From Leyella stercorea (GTDB lineage: Bacteria > Bacteroidota > Bacteroidia > Bacteroidales > Bacteroidaceae): DNA of 64,000 nt. The position numbers and the translations under genes are program-made. The notes under the pieces are model-generated. The model saw only the letters and a program-made list of their open reading frames with translations. It made no database searches and was not told where the DNA came from. Of this stretch, positions 8,306-16,733 are shown in pieces (the stretch's first letter is position 1; every line of letters begins with the position of its first letter). Where the stretch lies: contig NZ_JADYUF010000009.1 of NCBI RefSeq assembly GCF_021531655.1, positions 1 to 64,000 on the forward strand, given 5' to 3'.

Positions 8306-8529
8306 ACTCTATGATATTGCTATGTTCTACATACTTTGAGTATTCCACCTATGGAGTAAACGGAAGTGAACCATTGACAACCTTTGTCAACCCAATCCAC
8401 GATATAACGCTTTTTGCCTATCAGCTTCAAATCTGTCCTTCATCGTAACCACTCGTAAACCCTTGTCAACTACGTTCACAATATGACAAAATAAAAGCTC
8501 CGCAAATTCTCCACGGTAGAAATACGCTG

Positions 8530-8561
8530 CAAAAATATGTGGAAAATCGGGAACTGCCAAA
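8530..8561 (-). promoter_or_regulatory. Promoter of the zinc-finger/HTH gene
   Basis: Read on the minus strand, TTTG (8558-8561) and TATTTTTG (8530-8537) are separated by 20 bp, a full match to the Bacteroidetes promoter. The start codon is about 225 nt downstream, so the transcript has a long leader that includes the 8374-8390 palindrome. Confidence 0.65.
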
Positions 8562-8609
8562 AAGCACTCAGAAAGTATTAAAAAACAAAGAGTGTTGAAA
8601 ATCAATACT

Positions 8610-8646
8610 TTATGGTTAGTTAGTCATAGTAAGTTATGGTTAGTTA
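8610..8646. repeat. 13-bp direct repeat upstream of the TonB receptor gene
   Basis: TTATGGTTAGTTA occurs at 8610-8622 and again at 8634-8646, a centre-to-centre distance of 24 bp. The pair lies about 95 bp upstream of the receptor start and could be an operator for a dimeric regulator or an integrase arm site. Confidence 0.5.
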
Positions 8647-8741
8647 TAAGGCTCTAAATACAACCAGAAAAACATTCGTCTATGAAACAAAACCATTATA
8701 ACCAATCATTTGAGAAGAATGATATAATATATACTGCAACC

Positions 8742-11633
8742 ATGAAAAAAGTACTACTAATAATACTATTATTCACATTTGCGATACAGTCCCAAAGTAT
8801 GTCCATCTATAAGGACACTATTATGGTGTCTACTATAGTGAAGGACGAATTTACAGGTGAGGTAATAGGAAATGCTACAATTCATATATACGACGAGCAA
8901 AACAATCTTATAGCACAAGGTACAACAAGAAGTCAACCTGGTTATACAAATAACCATATATCAAATTTCAGTATTTTAATACCTCGACGCAACAATACTG
9001 TTGTCTTTAAAATTACAGCAGACAACTATGAAGATTTTTCACACACATATCAGCTAAAGGTTGGTGCACGTGAAAAATTTATTACTATATCTCCCATTAT
9101 ACTAAAAAAGAAGCACAAGAAGATAAAAGAAGTAAAGCTCGACGAAGTTACTGTGACTACATCCAAAATCAAGATGGTGATGCATGGTGACACTATTGTA
9201 TATAATGCTGATGCGTTCCAATTGTCAAACGGCTCCATGCTCGACGAATTGATACGCCGTCTGCCTGGTGTCCAACTTAAAGGTAACCAGATAACTGTGA
9301 ACGGCAAGTTCGTCAGTTCGTTGCTTGTAAACGGTAGTGACTTCTTCAAGGGTGATCCAGCGATTGCTCTTCAAAATCTTCCGGCTTACACCGTCAATAA
9401 GCTAAAAGTGTATGAGCGTAAAGACGACATAGCCGAATTCGCCCAACAAAAGGACATAAAAGGTATGGCACCACTTGTAATGGATGTCAGTCTGAAACGT
9501 CAATATATGCAAGGAATGCTTGCGAATGCTGACTTAGGAATGGGTACTAAAGACAGATGGATGTCACGCCTTTTCGCATTGCGTTATACCAAATTGTCAC
9601 GCATTGGAATATTTGCCAATCTCAATAATATAAACGACGAACGTGCACCTGGCACTAACGGAGAATGGGGAACAGCACAATTGGAAAACGGAACTTCAAT
9701 ACAAAAGAAAGTAGGTGCCGACTATCTGTTCAACAACAAGGACCGCTCTTTTGAGTTTTCCGGAAATACAACATTTGCACACGAAAATACCAACCAACAG
9801 TCAATCGTATCGTCAGAACGATTCCTACAAGGCGGTAATACTTACGGACGCAGCCGTAGTTATGGCAAAGAAACAGAGAGTTGGATTATGAGCATGAATA
9901 CCATCAAAAAGAACTGGACCAGAACCAAAATAGAAATCTTACCGCAGTTTACATATTACAAGAATACGACTAACAATCTCGTACAAAGTGCCACTTTATC
10001 AGTTGCGCCCAACGAGAAATATCGTGGAGCTTCACTCGACTCGCTGTTTGCTTCACCAGCCAGCAAACACTTGAAGGAGGCATTGCTCAACCAATTGAGC
10101 GACCATCAACTCAACAGAATGCGGTATTATGACGGTAATCTCTCAGGCATGATTCAATGGAAAATGCCACAAAGTCCAGATGGTATCATTCTAAAGACAG
10201 AAAACCGCTACTTCAACAAGAAGAACGAGAACGCCTCCATCTACAATCTTAACTACAAAAACGGCATACAGGATTTCAGAAACAAGTATAACGACAAGTG
10301 GAACCTGAATCTCCGCACCATATGGGATGCTTGCTACTATTATAATGGCACTATTGACTACAAGTACAGATTCTCAGCTGGTCTGAAATACACACATATA
10401 TACGACAAGAACAACAACGACTTATTCCGACTCGACAAATATGCCGAGTATGGAGGGGCAAGCAATGTAGGTGTGGGCTATCTGCCATCAACCCGCGACT
10501 CCCTACAACGTACAATTGACGCTGACAACAGCTTCCGTTCGCATATAAACAAGGACCGCTACGAACTGACTGGAAGAACTCCCAGTATAAAACTTCCGAT
10601 TTTCGGTCTACATGCATTTTTATCACCCGGAGTGAACTATCGTAGCGAGCGTATCGACTATACGCGAGGTGCGTACAAAAAGAAAATGACACGCAACCTA
10701 TGGTCGTTAGAACCTACACTTTTCGTAGGTAAAGATAACTGTCATTTCAAATACAATGTGAAGAAAGTTCTACCTGAACTTACAGACATTCTCGACATCA
10801 CGACAACCGACAACCCTCTGAATATATGGAGTGGCAATCCGAATCTGAAAAATACAGACATCCACAGGATTGATTTTTTCAGAGGATTCTACAAGTATGA
10901 TGAAAACTATACAAGCCGTAGGGCGATAGAAATCAAAGCCTACTGGCAGTTGATGCGCAACGCAATCGGACAATATGTAACTTACGACCGCAATACGGGC
11001 GTGGTACATTCCACACCTATGAACATCAACGGCAACTGGGATATGGGAGCCTCATTCGATTTCAATGGCATTCTTGACAAGAAGAATCGTTTCACATTGT
11101 CGAACAGGACTGAAATAGGCTATATCAACAGCGTTGACTATGTAGCAATTGAGGGAGAGTCGGGAAAGAATCCGCGCTCATCAGTACGCACAGCCAAAGC
11201 CAACGAGACAGTATCGCTCGACTACAGTTTTGGCAAATACTCATTCGGTGCCAAGTTGCGTTGTGCCTACATCCACGCTGAGGGTAATCGTGAGGATTTC
11301 AAGACCATCAATACAGCTGATGTTGATTATGGTCTGAACGCTACACTTGAATTGCCGCTAAAGCTTAGACTGTTTACCGACATTACACTCTACAGTCGCT
11401 ACGGCTACTCAGACAAGTCGATGAATACGAACAATCTTGTATGGAATGCCCGACTGGAGCGCTCATTCGGCAAGTTTACTGTTATGGCTGACGGTTTCGA
11501 CCTGCTCGGAAAACTCTCAAACGTACGTAAGGTTATAAATGCACAGGGACGCACCGAGACATGGTATAACACGGTGCCACGCTACGCAATGCTACACATT
11601 ATGTATAAGTTGCACTTCAAACCAAAGCGCTAA
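8742..11633 (+). CDS. TonB-dependent receptor-like outer-membrane beta-barrel protein
   Basis: I choose the ATG at 8742 (963 aa), because it opens a signal peptide (MKKVLLIILLFTFAI) where the longer frame from 8682 does not. After cleavage comes a carboxypeptidase-regulatory-like beta domain (about 30-115), then a plug-type region around the EVTVTTSKIK stretch and RRLPGV motif, and then a long barrel ending in YKLHFKPKR. This organisation belongs to the outer membrane beta-barrel family (OMP_b-brl_3) rather than to SusC: there is no SusD partner. Substrate is unknown. The gene stands alone between the relic element and a convergent gene and has no recognisable TAnnTTTG box just upstream. Confidence 0.75.
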   Translation: MKKVLLIILLFTFAIQSQSMSIYKDTIMVSTIVKDEFTGEVIGNATIHIYDEQNNLIAQGTTRSQPGYTNNHISNFSILIPRRNNTVVFKITADNYEDFSHTYQLKVGAREKFITISPIILKKKHKKIKEVKLDEVTVTTSKIKMVMHGDTIVYNADAFQLSNGSMLDELIRRLPGVQLKGNQITVNGKFVSSLLVNGSDFFKGDPAIALQNLPAYTVNKLKVYERKDDIAEFAQQKDIKGMAPLVMDVSLKRQYMQGMLANADLGMGTKDRWMSRLFALRYTKLSRIGIFANLNNINDERAPGTNGEWGTAQLENGTSIQKKVGADYLFNNKDRSFEFSGNTTFAHENTNQQSIVSSERFLQGGNTYGRSRSYGKETESWIMSMNTIKKNWTRTKIEILPQFTYYKNTTNNLVQSATLSVAPNEKYRGASLDSLFASPASKHLKEALLNQLSDHQLNRMRYYDGNLSGMIQWKMPQSPDGIILKTENRYFNKKNENASIYNLNYKNGIQDFRNKYNDKWNLNLRTIWDACYYYNGTIDYKYRFSAGLKYTHIYDKNNNDLFRLDKYAEYGGASNVGVGYLPSTRDSLQRTIDADNSFRSHINKDRYELTGRTPSIKLPIFGLHAFLSPGVNYRSERIDYTRGAYKKKMTRNLWSLEPTLFVGKDNCHFKYNVKKVLPELTDILDITTTDNPLNIWSGNPNLKNTDIHRIDFFRGFYKYDENYTSRRAIEIKAYWQLMRNAIGQYVTYDRNTGVVHSTPMNINGNWDMGASFDFNGILDKKNRFTLSNRTEIGYINSVDYVAIEGESGKNPRSSVRTAKANETVSLDYSFGKYSFGAKLRCAYIHAEGNREDFKTINTADVDYGLNATLELPLKLRLFTDITLYSRYGYSDKSMNTNNLVWNARLERSFGKFTVMADGFDLLGKLSNVRKVINAQGRTETWYNTVPRYAMLHIMYKLHFKPKR

Positions 11634-11678
11634 AAAAAATTAGTTATCATAGAGAGGGTACATCAATACCCAATTATA

Positions 11679-11870
11679 CGGGCTGAAAGCCCAATAAGCA
11701 CATAGCCCAGGGCAACGCCCTGAGGTAAAAGCCAACAAAAACAATGTGCCCTGTAAGGGCAAAAGCGTTAATTATCAATGCTTTTGCCCTTAACAGGGCG
11801 TTTTGCTATTTTCAATCCGTAGACCCAAGGCGCTGCCTTGAGCTATGTGCTTATTGGGCTTTCAGCCCAC
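11679..11870 (-). repeat. ~190-bp multi-hairpin dispersed repeat, copy A
   Basis: Read on the minus strand it matches the element at 57965-58157. It is composed of successive hairpins: GGGCTGAAAGCCC at each end, a GCCCAAGGC/GCGCCTTGG-type stem, and a central stem in which GGGCAAAAGC pairs with GCTTTTGCCC. The whole unit is also roughly palindromic end to end. Its left arm supplies the last codons (SGLKAQ) and the stop of the gene at 11851-13308. Elements of this kind are typical of REP-like or transposase-mobilised palindromic repeats; no transposase gene is near. Confidence 0.8.
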
Positions 11871-13308
11871 TTTGTATAAGTTTTAACAAACCCTCATTTT
11901 TTATGGGCGACGTTATGAGTTCGGGCAGATTGTACGTCTTCATGAATGTCTCGTAGAACGAGGGCGACTTCTGTGGCAATACGAAAGGCTTGTCGAAGCG
12001 TCCGGTCGTTGTATTGAAATGGGCGAAATAAGGGCGTGCCCATCCTCCGTCCATACGCTTACTGCTGAACACCATCCATCTGCCAGTAGACGACCATGTG
12101 TGGAAACTGTCCACATCCTTGCTGTTTATCTCTTCTATACGGCGCACCTTGCCTGTCTTGGTGTCAAGAATGGCGAGGTCGGCTTCTTTGTGCCATATAG
12201 AGAAGTTGCCATAGTCGAACTCTACAAACACCACATATCTGCCATCGGGCGACACACGAGGCAGACTGACCGTATGCTTTGTGGTACTCGCCTCATACAC
12301 ACATTCCGGTTTGCCGAAAGCCCTTGCCTTGGCATCGAAGCTGACACGCCAAAGGTCGTAGCGCAGGCTGTCGAATGACGTGTTCTTGGTATAGGCATTG
12401 CCACGGCAGAAGTACAAAGTCTTGCCGTCGGGAGTCCAAGCGGGGAATGTCTCCATAGCGTTGTCGCCGCTAAGCTCGGGCGAGGTGATTATAACGTCGT
12501 TGGCAATGTCATAGACACCAAGATCGGCTGCAAGGTCGCTCACCTCAATAGGTTTCTGTCCGCTTGAATGGAAGAACTGCTGTATCTCGTTCATCGAGAA
12601 AGCTATGAACTGTCCGCTTGGATGCCATCCGGCATAGGTAGCACCCATTTTTACAGTAGGACACTTTGGAGCTACCTTCTTCACCTTGCCGTCGTGACTG
12701 ATAAGCGTGCCGCCATTCTTGCCACGCACATGCAGCATAAAGTCGCGTGTGGAGTTCTGTCGGAACGTGTGGCAATTGATACATTGCTTGCCGAAGTCAC
12801 GGTTTTCGAGTATTGGTGTCTCGTCGTAGTTGGTAAGATTACGCTGGTATATTCCCATCTCGTTCCACAACTCATAGCCTGGATACAAGAGTCGGTAGAC
12901 CAAGTACCGGTCGATGGTGTCGCCACTCACATAATTTGTTATAGGCTTGTATTCGGTCCATTTGCCGTCGCGCTTCACTCCAACGGCTATCTGTATCTTG
13001 CCATTCTTGTTGTCGGCAAGCATCTTGTGCCAAGAGTCTTCGGGAATAATCACTTCGTTATCGGTGGAAGCTTCACGATAGTATTCCTTTCCTCCGGCTG
13101 TCATCACCACCTGATAGGCATCGCCCTCCTGATTGATGCGGAAATTGGCAGGAGCAATATTAACGGGCAGAGTCACACCCGTATAATCAGGATATATCTG
13201 CACCTGTGCGTTGGCGTAGACATCAGCCTTCTGGTAGCCGCCCTCACATGAAGCAAGCAGCAAAAGAGCGGCGAAGGAGAATATTGTTGATTTAATATTG
13301 ATTTGCAT
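11851..13308 (-). CDS. Lipoprotein with a c-type haem motif and a TolB/PD40-like beta-propeller
   Basis: The product is 485 aa with a lipoprotein signal (LLLLAS-C21). Residues 25-130 look like a beta-sandwich. A single haem-attachment motif, C176-I-N-C179-H180, follows. Residues 200-470 carry PD40/TolB-type blades (AGWHPSGQFIAFS, PAWTPDGKTLYF, PRVSPDGRYVVFV). It should be anchored to a membrane on the periplasmic side and could carry a covalent haem. It is followed on the same strand, 190 bp upstream, by the DUF6057 gene; this pairing is common in Bacteroidales, but the joint function is unknown. The last six codons and the stop lie within a dispersed repeat, so the native C-terminus may have been replaced. 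Confidence 0.75.
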   Translation of the reverse strand: MQINIKSTIFSFAALLLLASCEGGYQKADVYANAQVQIYPDYTGVTLPVNIAPANFRINQEGDAYQVVMTAGGKEYYREASTDNEVIIPEDSWHKMLADNKNGKIQIAVGVKRDGKWTEYKPITNYVSGDTIDRYLVYRLLYPGYELWNEMGIYQRNLTNYDETPILENRDFGKQCINCHTFRQNSTRDFMLHVRGKNGGTLISHDGKVKKVAPKCPTVKMGATYAGWHPSGQFIAFSMNEIQQFFHSSGQKPIEVSDLAADLGVYDIANDVIITSPELSGDNAMETFPAWTPDGKTLYFCRGNAYTKNTSFDSLRYDLWRVSFDAKARAFGKPECVYEASTTKHTVSLPRVSPDGRYVVFVEFDYGNFSIWHKEADLAILDTKTGKVRRIEEINSKDVDSFHTWSSTGRWMVFSSKRMDGGWARPYFAHFNTTTGRFDKPFVLPQKSPSFYETFMKTYNLPELITSPIKNEGLLKLIQSGLKAQ

Positions 13309-13354
13309 CTGTATATTTTTGGTTTTCTATTCCTAATTTCTTTTCAGATATTAT

Positions 13355-13486
13355 CAGTACCGTTTTTAGTACCGCCTAACTGGTACTGGAGTTTCACCTA
13401 GCTGGTACTGGAGTTTCATATAGCTGGTACTGGAGTTTATATTGAATTGTACTGAGGTCTATATTGAATGACGTGCGACCATCAGT
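13355..13486. repeat. 22-bp tandem array with GGTACTGGAGTTT core
   Basis: Units of exactly 22 bp run from 13377 to 13464: three close copies containing CTGGTACTGGAGTTT and a fourth diverged one. Weaker flanking units extend to 13355 and 13486. It fills most of the 191-bp gap between the haem lipoprotein gene and the DUF6057 gene. The period of two helical turns matches the other arrays in this window, although the core is different. Because 22 is not a multiple of three, it is not a coding repeat. Confidence 0.75.
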
Positions 13487-13499
13487 CAATATACCAGAT

Positions 13500-14936
13500 T
13501 TATTCTTTCTTTAATCGGTTGCCATACGGGCTGACATAGTTGAGATAGAACCAGTAAGTATTACCGAATTCTGCCTGCAAAGCAGCTATATTTCCAGTTT
13601 GTGCAAGCTGAGCATACTGTTGGAAACGGTTCTGCGTATCGCTGCCCGGCTGCAATCCCTTTGTGTCGTTGCCTCCAAGCTGATAGACAAGCAGGGCCTC
13701 ATCGAATATGCGTGGCATCTGCTTGTAGAAGCTACTGGCAAGCGGAAGGTTCTCGACAAAGCGCGACAAGTTGTTGGAGAGCAGAAGGTCGCACATCAGA
13801 TACTCGTAAGCCATGCGGTTGTGTGGGTCTTGCGTGAGCACATATTGCAGATTAGGACCGATGTTGAGAATGTTCACGAAGTTTGCTTTCTCTGATTCCT
13901 TTATGCTGAAAGCACGCAACCCCTCTATCTGTCCGCTCTCCACACAGGCCTCCAATCTGTCTGCCTCGTCCTTATAGAACAGACTCTGGCGCAAACGTGC
14001 TATGTATTTACGGGCTATCGTCTTGCGACGGTTGATGATGTTGTAGCGTGCAAGGTTGATGAGTCGTGGAGCCGTCTCGCCCCACACCACCATAGCCTCA
14101 AACTCCCAGTGCTGTGCATCGTTGATGCAACCGAGCTGTTCAAGCAGATAGTGGCCATACTCGGTCTCGCGTGTGCGGCTCTGCCACGGAAAGTAAAGGG
14201 CATTGATGCCTACAACTGGCTGATAGTCGAACAGACGGTTGAGCAACTCGCCCTTGTTGTAGAGGGCTATGTTGTGGAAATAGAAAATAAGCGGATTGGG
14301 CTGTCTCTGATTGTCAAGATAGCGTTCGGTGTGATGCAGGGCTTCGTCCCAGTTGTGACGGTCTATGGCTTGCTGCGCCTTAATCATGCGAAACTCGCTC
14401 ATCGAGAAGGTGCGCAAGAAGCTATAGCCCGATGCTAAAGATATGACTACTAACGAAACGATTGAAACTGCCACATACTTCCAACCCTTAAGCTGAAATT
14501 GTCTGATTGTCTTGCCTTTTGCCAAGAAACATGCCGGCACTGAAAGTACGGCTAAGACTATAAAAGCCCACACCACAACCGACAGAGTATGCGACAAGCC
14601 TGCTGTCCACACCCAAATGGCAAGCGAGGGAATGAGCGAAAGGCGCAATATGTCCTCACGACGTGTGAGCGCAGTAAGTATGCGCCACGACATAAGATAG
14701 ACTGATGTGAGCAAGGCAGACATTACTGCCGCGCCAAGTAGCGGATAATAGAAAAACTGCACGACAAAAGCCGTGAGCCAGCCGGTGAGTGTCTGGCTAT
14801 GGTAATAGTCGGCTGTATATAGAAACAGCTGATGCTGCTCGTTGTAGTACAATACATGCGACAGCAAATCGGTGTATGACGCAAAGAATACGCCAAACAG
14901 CACAAGGGCTAACAGATAGTGAAGAGACTTTCTCAT
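13500..14936 (-). CDS. DUF6057 family membrane protein
   Basis: The product is 478 aa. The first 170 residues contain about five hydrophobic helices (starting LHYLLALVLFGVFFASY). The rest is soluble and helical with short TPR-like pairs (AQQAIDRHNWDEALHHTERYL region). Membership of the Bacteroidales DUF6057 family is recognisable from this layout and from its neighbour, the haem lipoprotein gene, which lies downstream on the same strand. Biochemical function is unknown. It starts about 40 bp after the terminator of the susCD operon, so it is probably a separate transcription unit. Confidence 0.7.
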   Translation of the reverse strand: MRKSLHYLLALVLFGVFFASYTDLLSHVLYYNEQHQLFLYTADYYHSQTLTGWLTAFVVQFFYYPLLGAAVMSALLTSVYLMSWRILTALTRREDILRLSLIPSLAIWVWTAGLSHTLSVVVWAFIVLAVLSVPACFLAKGKTIRQFQLKGWKYVAVSIVSLVVISLASGYSFLRTFSMSEFRMIKAQQAIDRHNWDEALHHTERYLDNQRQPNPLIFYFHNIALYNKGELLNRLFDYQPVVGINALYFPWQSRTRETEYGHYLLEQLGCINDAQHWEFEAMVVWGETAPRLINLARYNIINRRKTIARKYIARLRQSLFYKDEADRLEACVESGQIEGLRAFSIKESEKANFVNILNIGPNLQYVLTQDPHNRMAYEYLMCDLLLSNNLSRFVENLPLASSFYKQMPRIFDEALLVYQLGGNDTKGLQPGSDTQNRFQQYAQLAQTGNIAALQAEFGNTYWFYLNYVSPYGNRLKKE

Positions 14937-14973
14937 TTACTGAATTCGTAAGTTAGCTAAGGTTAATACAAAA

Positions 14974-15022
14974 AGGAGTGTGCCATAAAAGGACTAATAC
15001 TCATCCTTATTGACACACTCCT
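14974..15022 (-). terminator. Terminator of the susCD transcript
   Basis: AGGAGTGTG at 14974-14982 pairs with CACACTCCT at 15014-15022. Read on the minus strand the stem is followed by a run of T. It lies 26 bp after the SusD stop codon, so it should end the susCD mRNA before the DUF6057 gene. Confidence 0.6.
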
Positions 15023-15047
15023 ATTTATTATTTACGTTTTATGTTTC

Positions 15048-16718
15048 TTATTTCTTGCCATAACCCGGGTTCTGCTTGAGTTTCGGGTTGAGGTCCATCT
15101 CTGTCTGCGGAATCGGATAGATGTAGTTGTGGTCAGAATACTTGCTGCCCGGAAGCTCCACATGCTCTGTACCTACGTAAGGAGTGAAGTTCTCGCCATT
15201 GAGAGTCCAAACCATACTGTGATACTTGCGGTTGAGCACTTCCTTAGCGTCTCCCCAACGACGGAGGTTCCACTTACGGATGTCGCCCTCAAGAGCAAAC
15301 TCTACACGCCACTCGTTCTTGATACGCTTCAAGAGGTCGGCCTGTGTTCCGCAATATGTAGGCTTGCTGGCATCGGTCTTCTGCAACGCTGGCATACCCA
15401 CACGTGCACGTACCTTATTGACTGCATCGAATGCCTCCTGACAGAGCGGATTGAGATTGTTCATTGCCTCAGCGTATGTGAGCAGAACCTCAGCATAACG
15501 AATCAGCACATAGTCCTTACCCATATCCCATCCAGTTGAAGCGGGGTCGATAGCAGGGTCAAGCCACTTCTGCTGATAGTAGCCAGTCTCAGTAGCATCA
15601 GTATGACAACCTATACCTGTATTGCCGCTGCTTTCAAGAGGAGCCACCTTAATAGTTGTACCATACATAACCTCACCGTCGTGCAGAACGTTAACCTCAA
15701 GACGTGGGTCACGATTGGCAAACGGATTGGCTGGGTCGAAAATCTGAGAGAGCTGTCTTGCTGTCGGGTTGCCGTTATTATCACGTGCCACTACGCCAGC
15801 AGCACTTGACTCATATATCGGGCTACCGTCCTTATCCTCGAAAGCATCAACAAGATCCTGAGTCGGGTCCATACCGCCCCATCCGAGTGTCGGGAAACAT
15901 TCCCAACCAATAAGGTAGTTGCCATTCTCAGCAGCCTTGTATTGGATAACGAGTATGTTCTCGCAGCAACCGTCAGTCTCCTCCCAGAACAGGTTGGCAT
16001 ACTTGCCTGTGTTGTCCTTGTCCCAGAGGTCGTATACGCCAGCATCCATGATTGCCTTAGCCTCGTTGGCAGCAGTCTGGTTGTCGCCGTAATACATGGC
16101 AGCACGCATCTTGATGGCACGGGCAGCGCCCTTGGTGATACGGCCATAGTTGGCTGCATCCCACTCCTCAGGAAGAGAAGCGATAGCCTTATCAAGGTCT
16201 GCCATTGCCTTGGCGTAAACATCCTCGCGTGAAGACTGTTCTGTATTGTTCAGGTCAGACAGAGTCAGAGGCTTGTCAATATAAGGTACCGAGCCGAAAC
16301 TACGGATAAGGTCCCAATACAGATAGCCACGGAAGAAGTAAGCCTGACCTTCCAACTTCTGACGGGTAGCATCGTCCATTTCTACAGTAGGCAGCTTCTC
16401 AAGGGCAAGGTTTGCCTCACGGATGTATGTGTAGCTACTCTTCCAACCATAGTCAGAGGGGTCGTAAACGCCCTTCGACTCGTTGCCGGCAGCCCACTTG
16501 ATACCCATTGTTGCGTCGTCGGTATTGATTGCTTCGTCAGCCGACCAGCCAAGGCTGTTGTACATATCGCTGATGTACATCTCGGCATCGGTGCTTGATT
16601 TCCAGAAGCTGGCGTCAGAAAGTTCCTCCTTCGGAGCCTTGTCAAGAAAATCACTACAAGATGAGAGTGCAGCAACTCCAGCGAACGCTAATGCTATATT
16701 TAATATACTATTTTTCAT
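15048..16718 (-). CDS. SusD/RagB family glycan-binding lipoprotein
   Basis: The product is 556 aa, a usual size for the family. It has a lipoprotein signal with C21 after ALSS, and the typical opening CSDFLDKAPKEELSDASFW. The helical TPR-rich core (ANLALEKLP, AYFFRGYLYWDLIRSFGSVPY) and the C-terminal MDLNPKLKQNPGY signature follow. SusD proteins cap the SusC barrel on the cell surface and capture oligosaccharides. It lies 15 bp after susC and shares its transcript, and the downstream uronate genes and sulfatase suggest a sulfated or uronate-rich glycan as substrate. The residues that would define the sugar cannot be read from sequence. Confidence 0.95.
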   Translation of the reverse strand: MKNSILNIALAFAGVAALSSCSDFLDKAPKEELSDASFWKSSTDAEMYISDMYNSLGWSADEAINTDDATMGIKWAAGNESKGVYDPSDYGWKSSYTYIREANLALEKLPTVEMDDATRQKLEGQAYFFRGYLYWDLIRSFGSVPYIDKPLTLSDLNNTEQSSREDVYAKAMADLDKAIASLPEEWDAANYGRITKGAARAIKMRAAMYYGDNQTAANEAKAIMDAGVYDLWDKDNTGKYANLFWEETDGCCENILVIQYKAAENGNYLIGWECFPTLGWGGMDPTQDLVDAFEDKDGSPIYESSAAGVVARDNNGNPTARQLSQIFDPANPFANRDPRLEVNVLHDGEVMYGTTIKVAPLESSGNTGIGCHTDATETGYYQQKWLDPAIDPASTGWDMGKDYVLIRYAEVLLTYAEAMNNLNPLCQEAFDAVNKVRARVGMPALQKTDASKPTYCGTQADLLKRIKNEWRVEFALEGDIRKWNLRRWGDAKEVLNRKYHSMVWTLNGENFTPYVGTEHVELPGSKYSDHNYIYPIPQTEMDLNPKLKQNPGYGKK

Positions 16719-16733
16719 TTGTTCTGAGTTGTT

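Larger units (their letters stand above)
8306..8741. other. Intergenic region at the right edge of the mobile-element relic
   Basis: No gene is supported here. The region carries the palindrome TTGACAA-CCT-TTGTCAA (8374-8390), a further TTGTCAA-like site near 8465, the promoter of the HTH gene (8530-8561, minus strand) and a 13-bp direct repeat at 8610-8646. This is where an attachment site of the element would be expected, but no matching second copy could be recognised at the left side. Confidence 0.5.

Noticed and set aside
8306..8741. tRNA gene or attachment site at the right edge of the relic
   Set aside because: No cloverleaf with a T-loop could be built, and no matching direct repeat was found at the left side.
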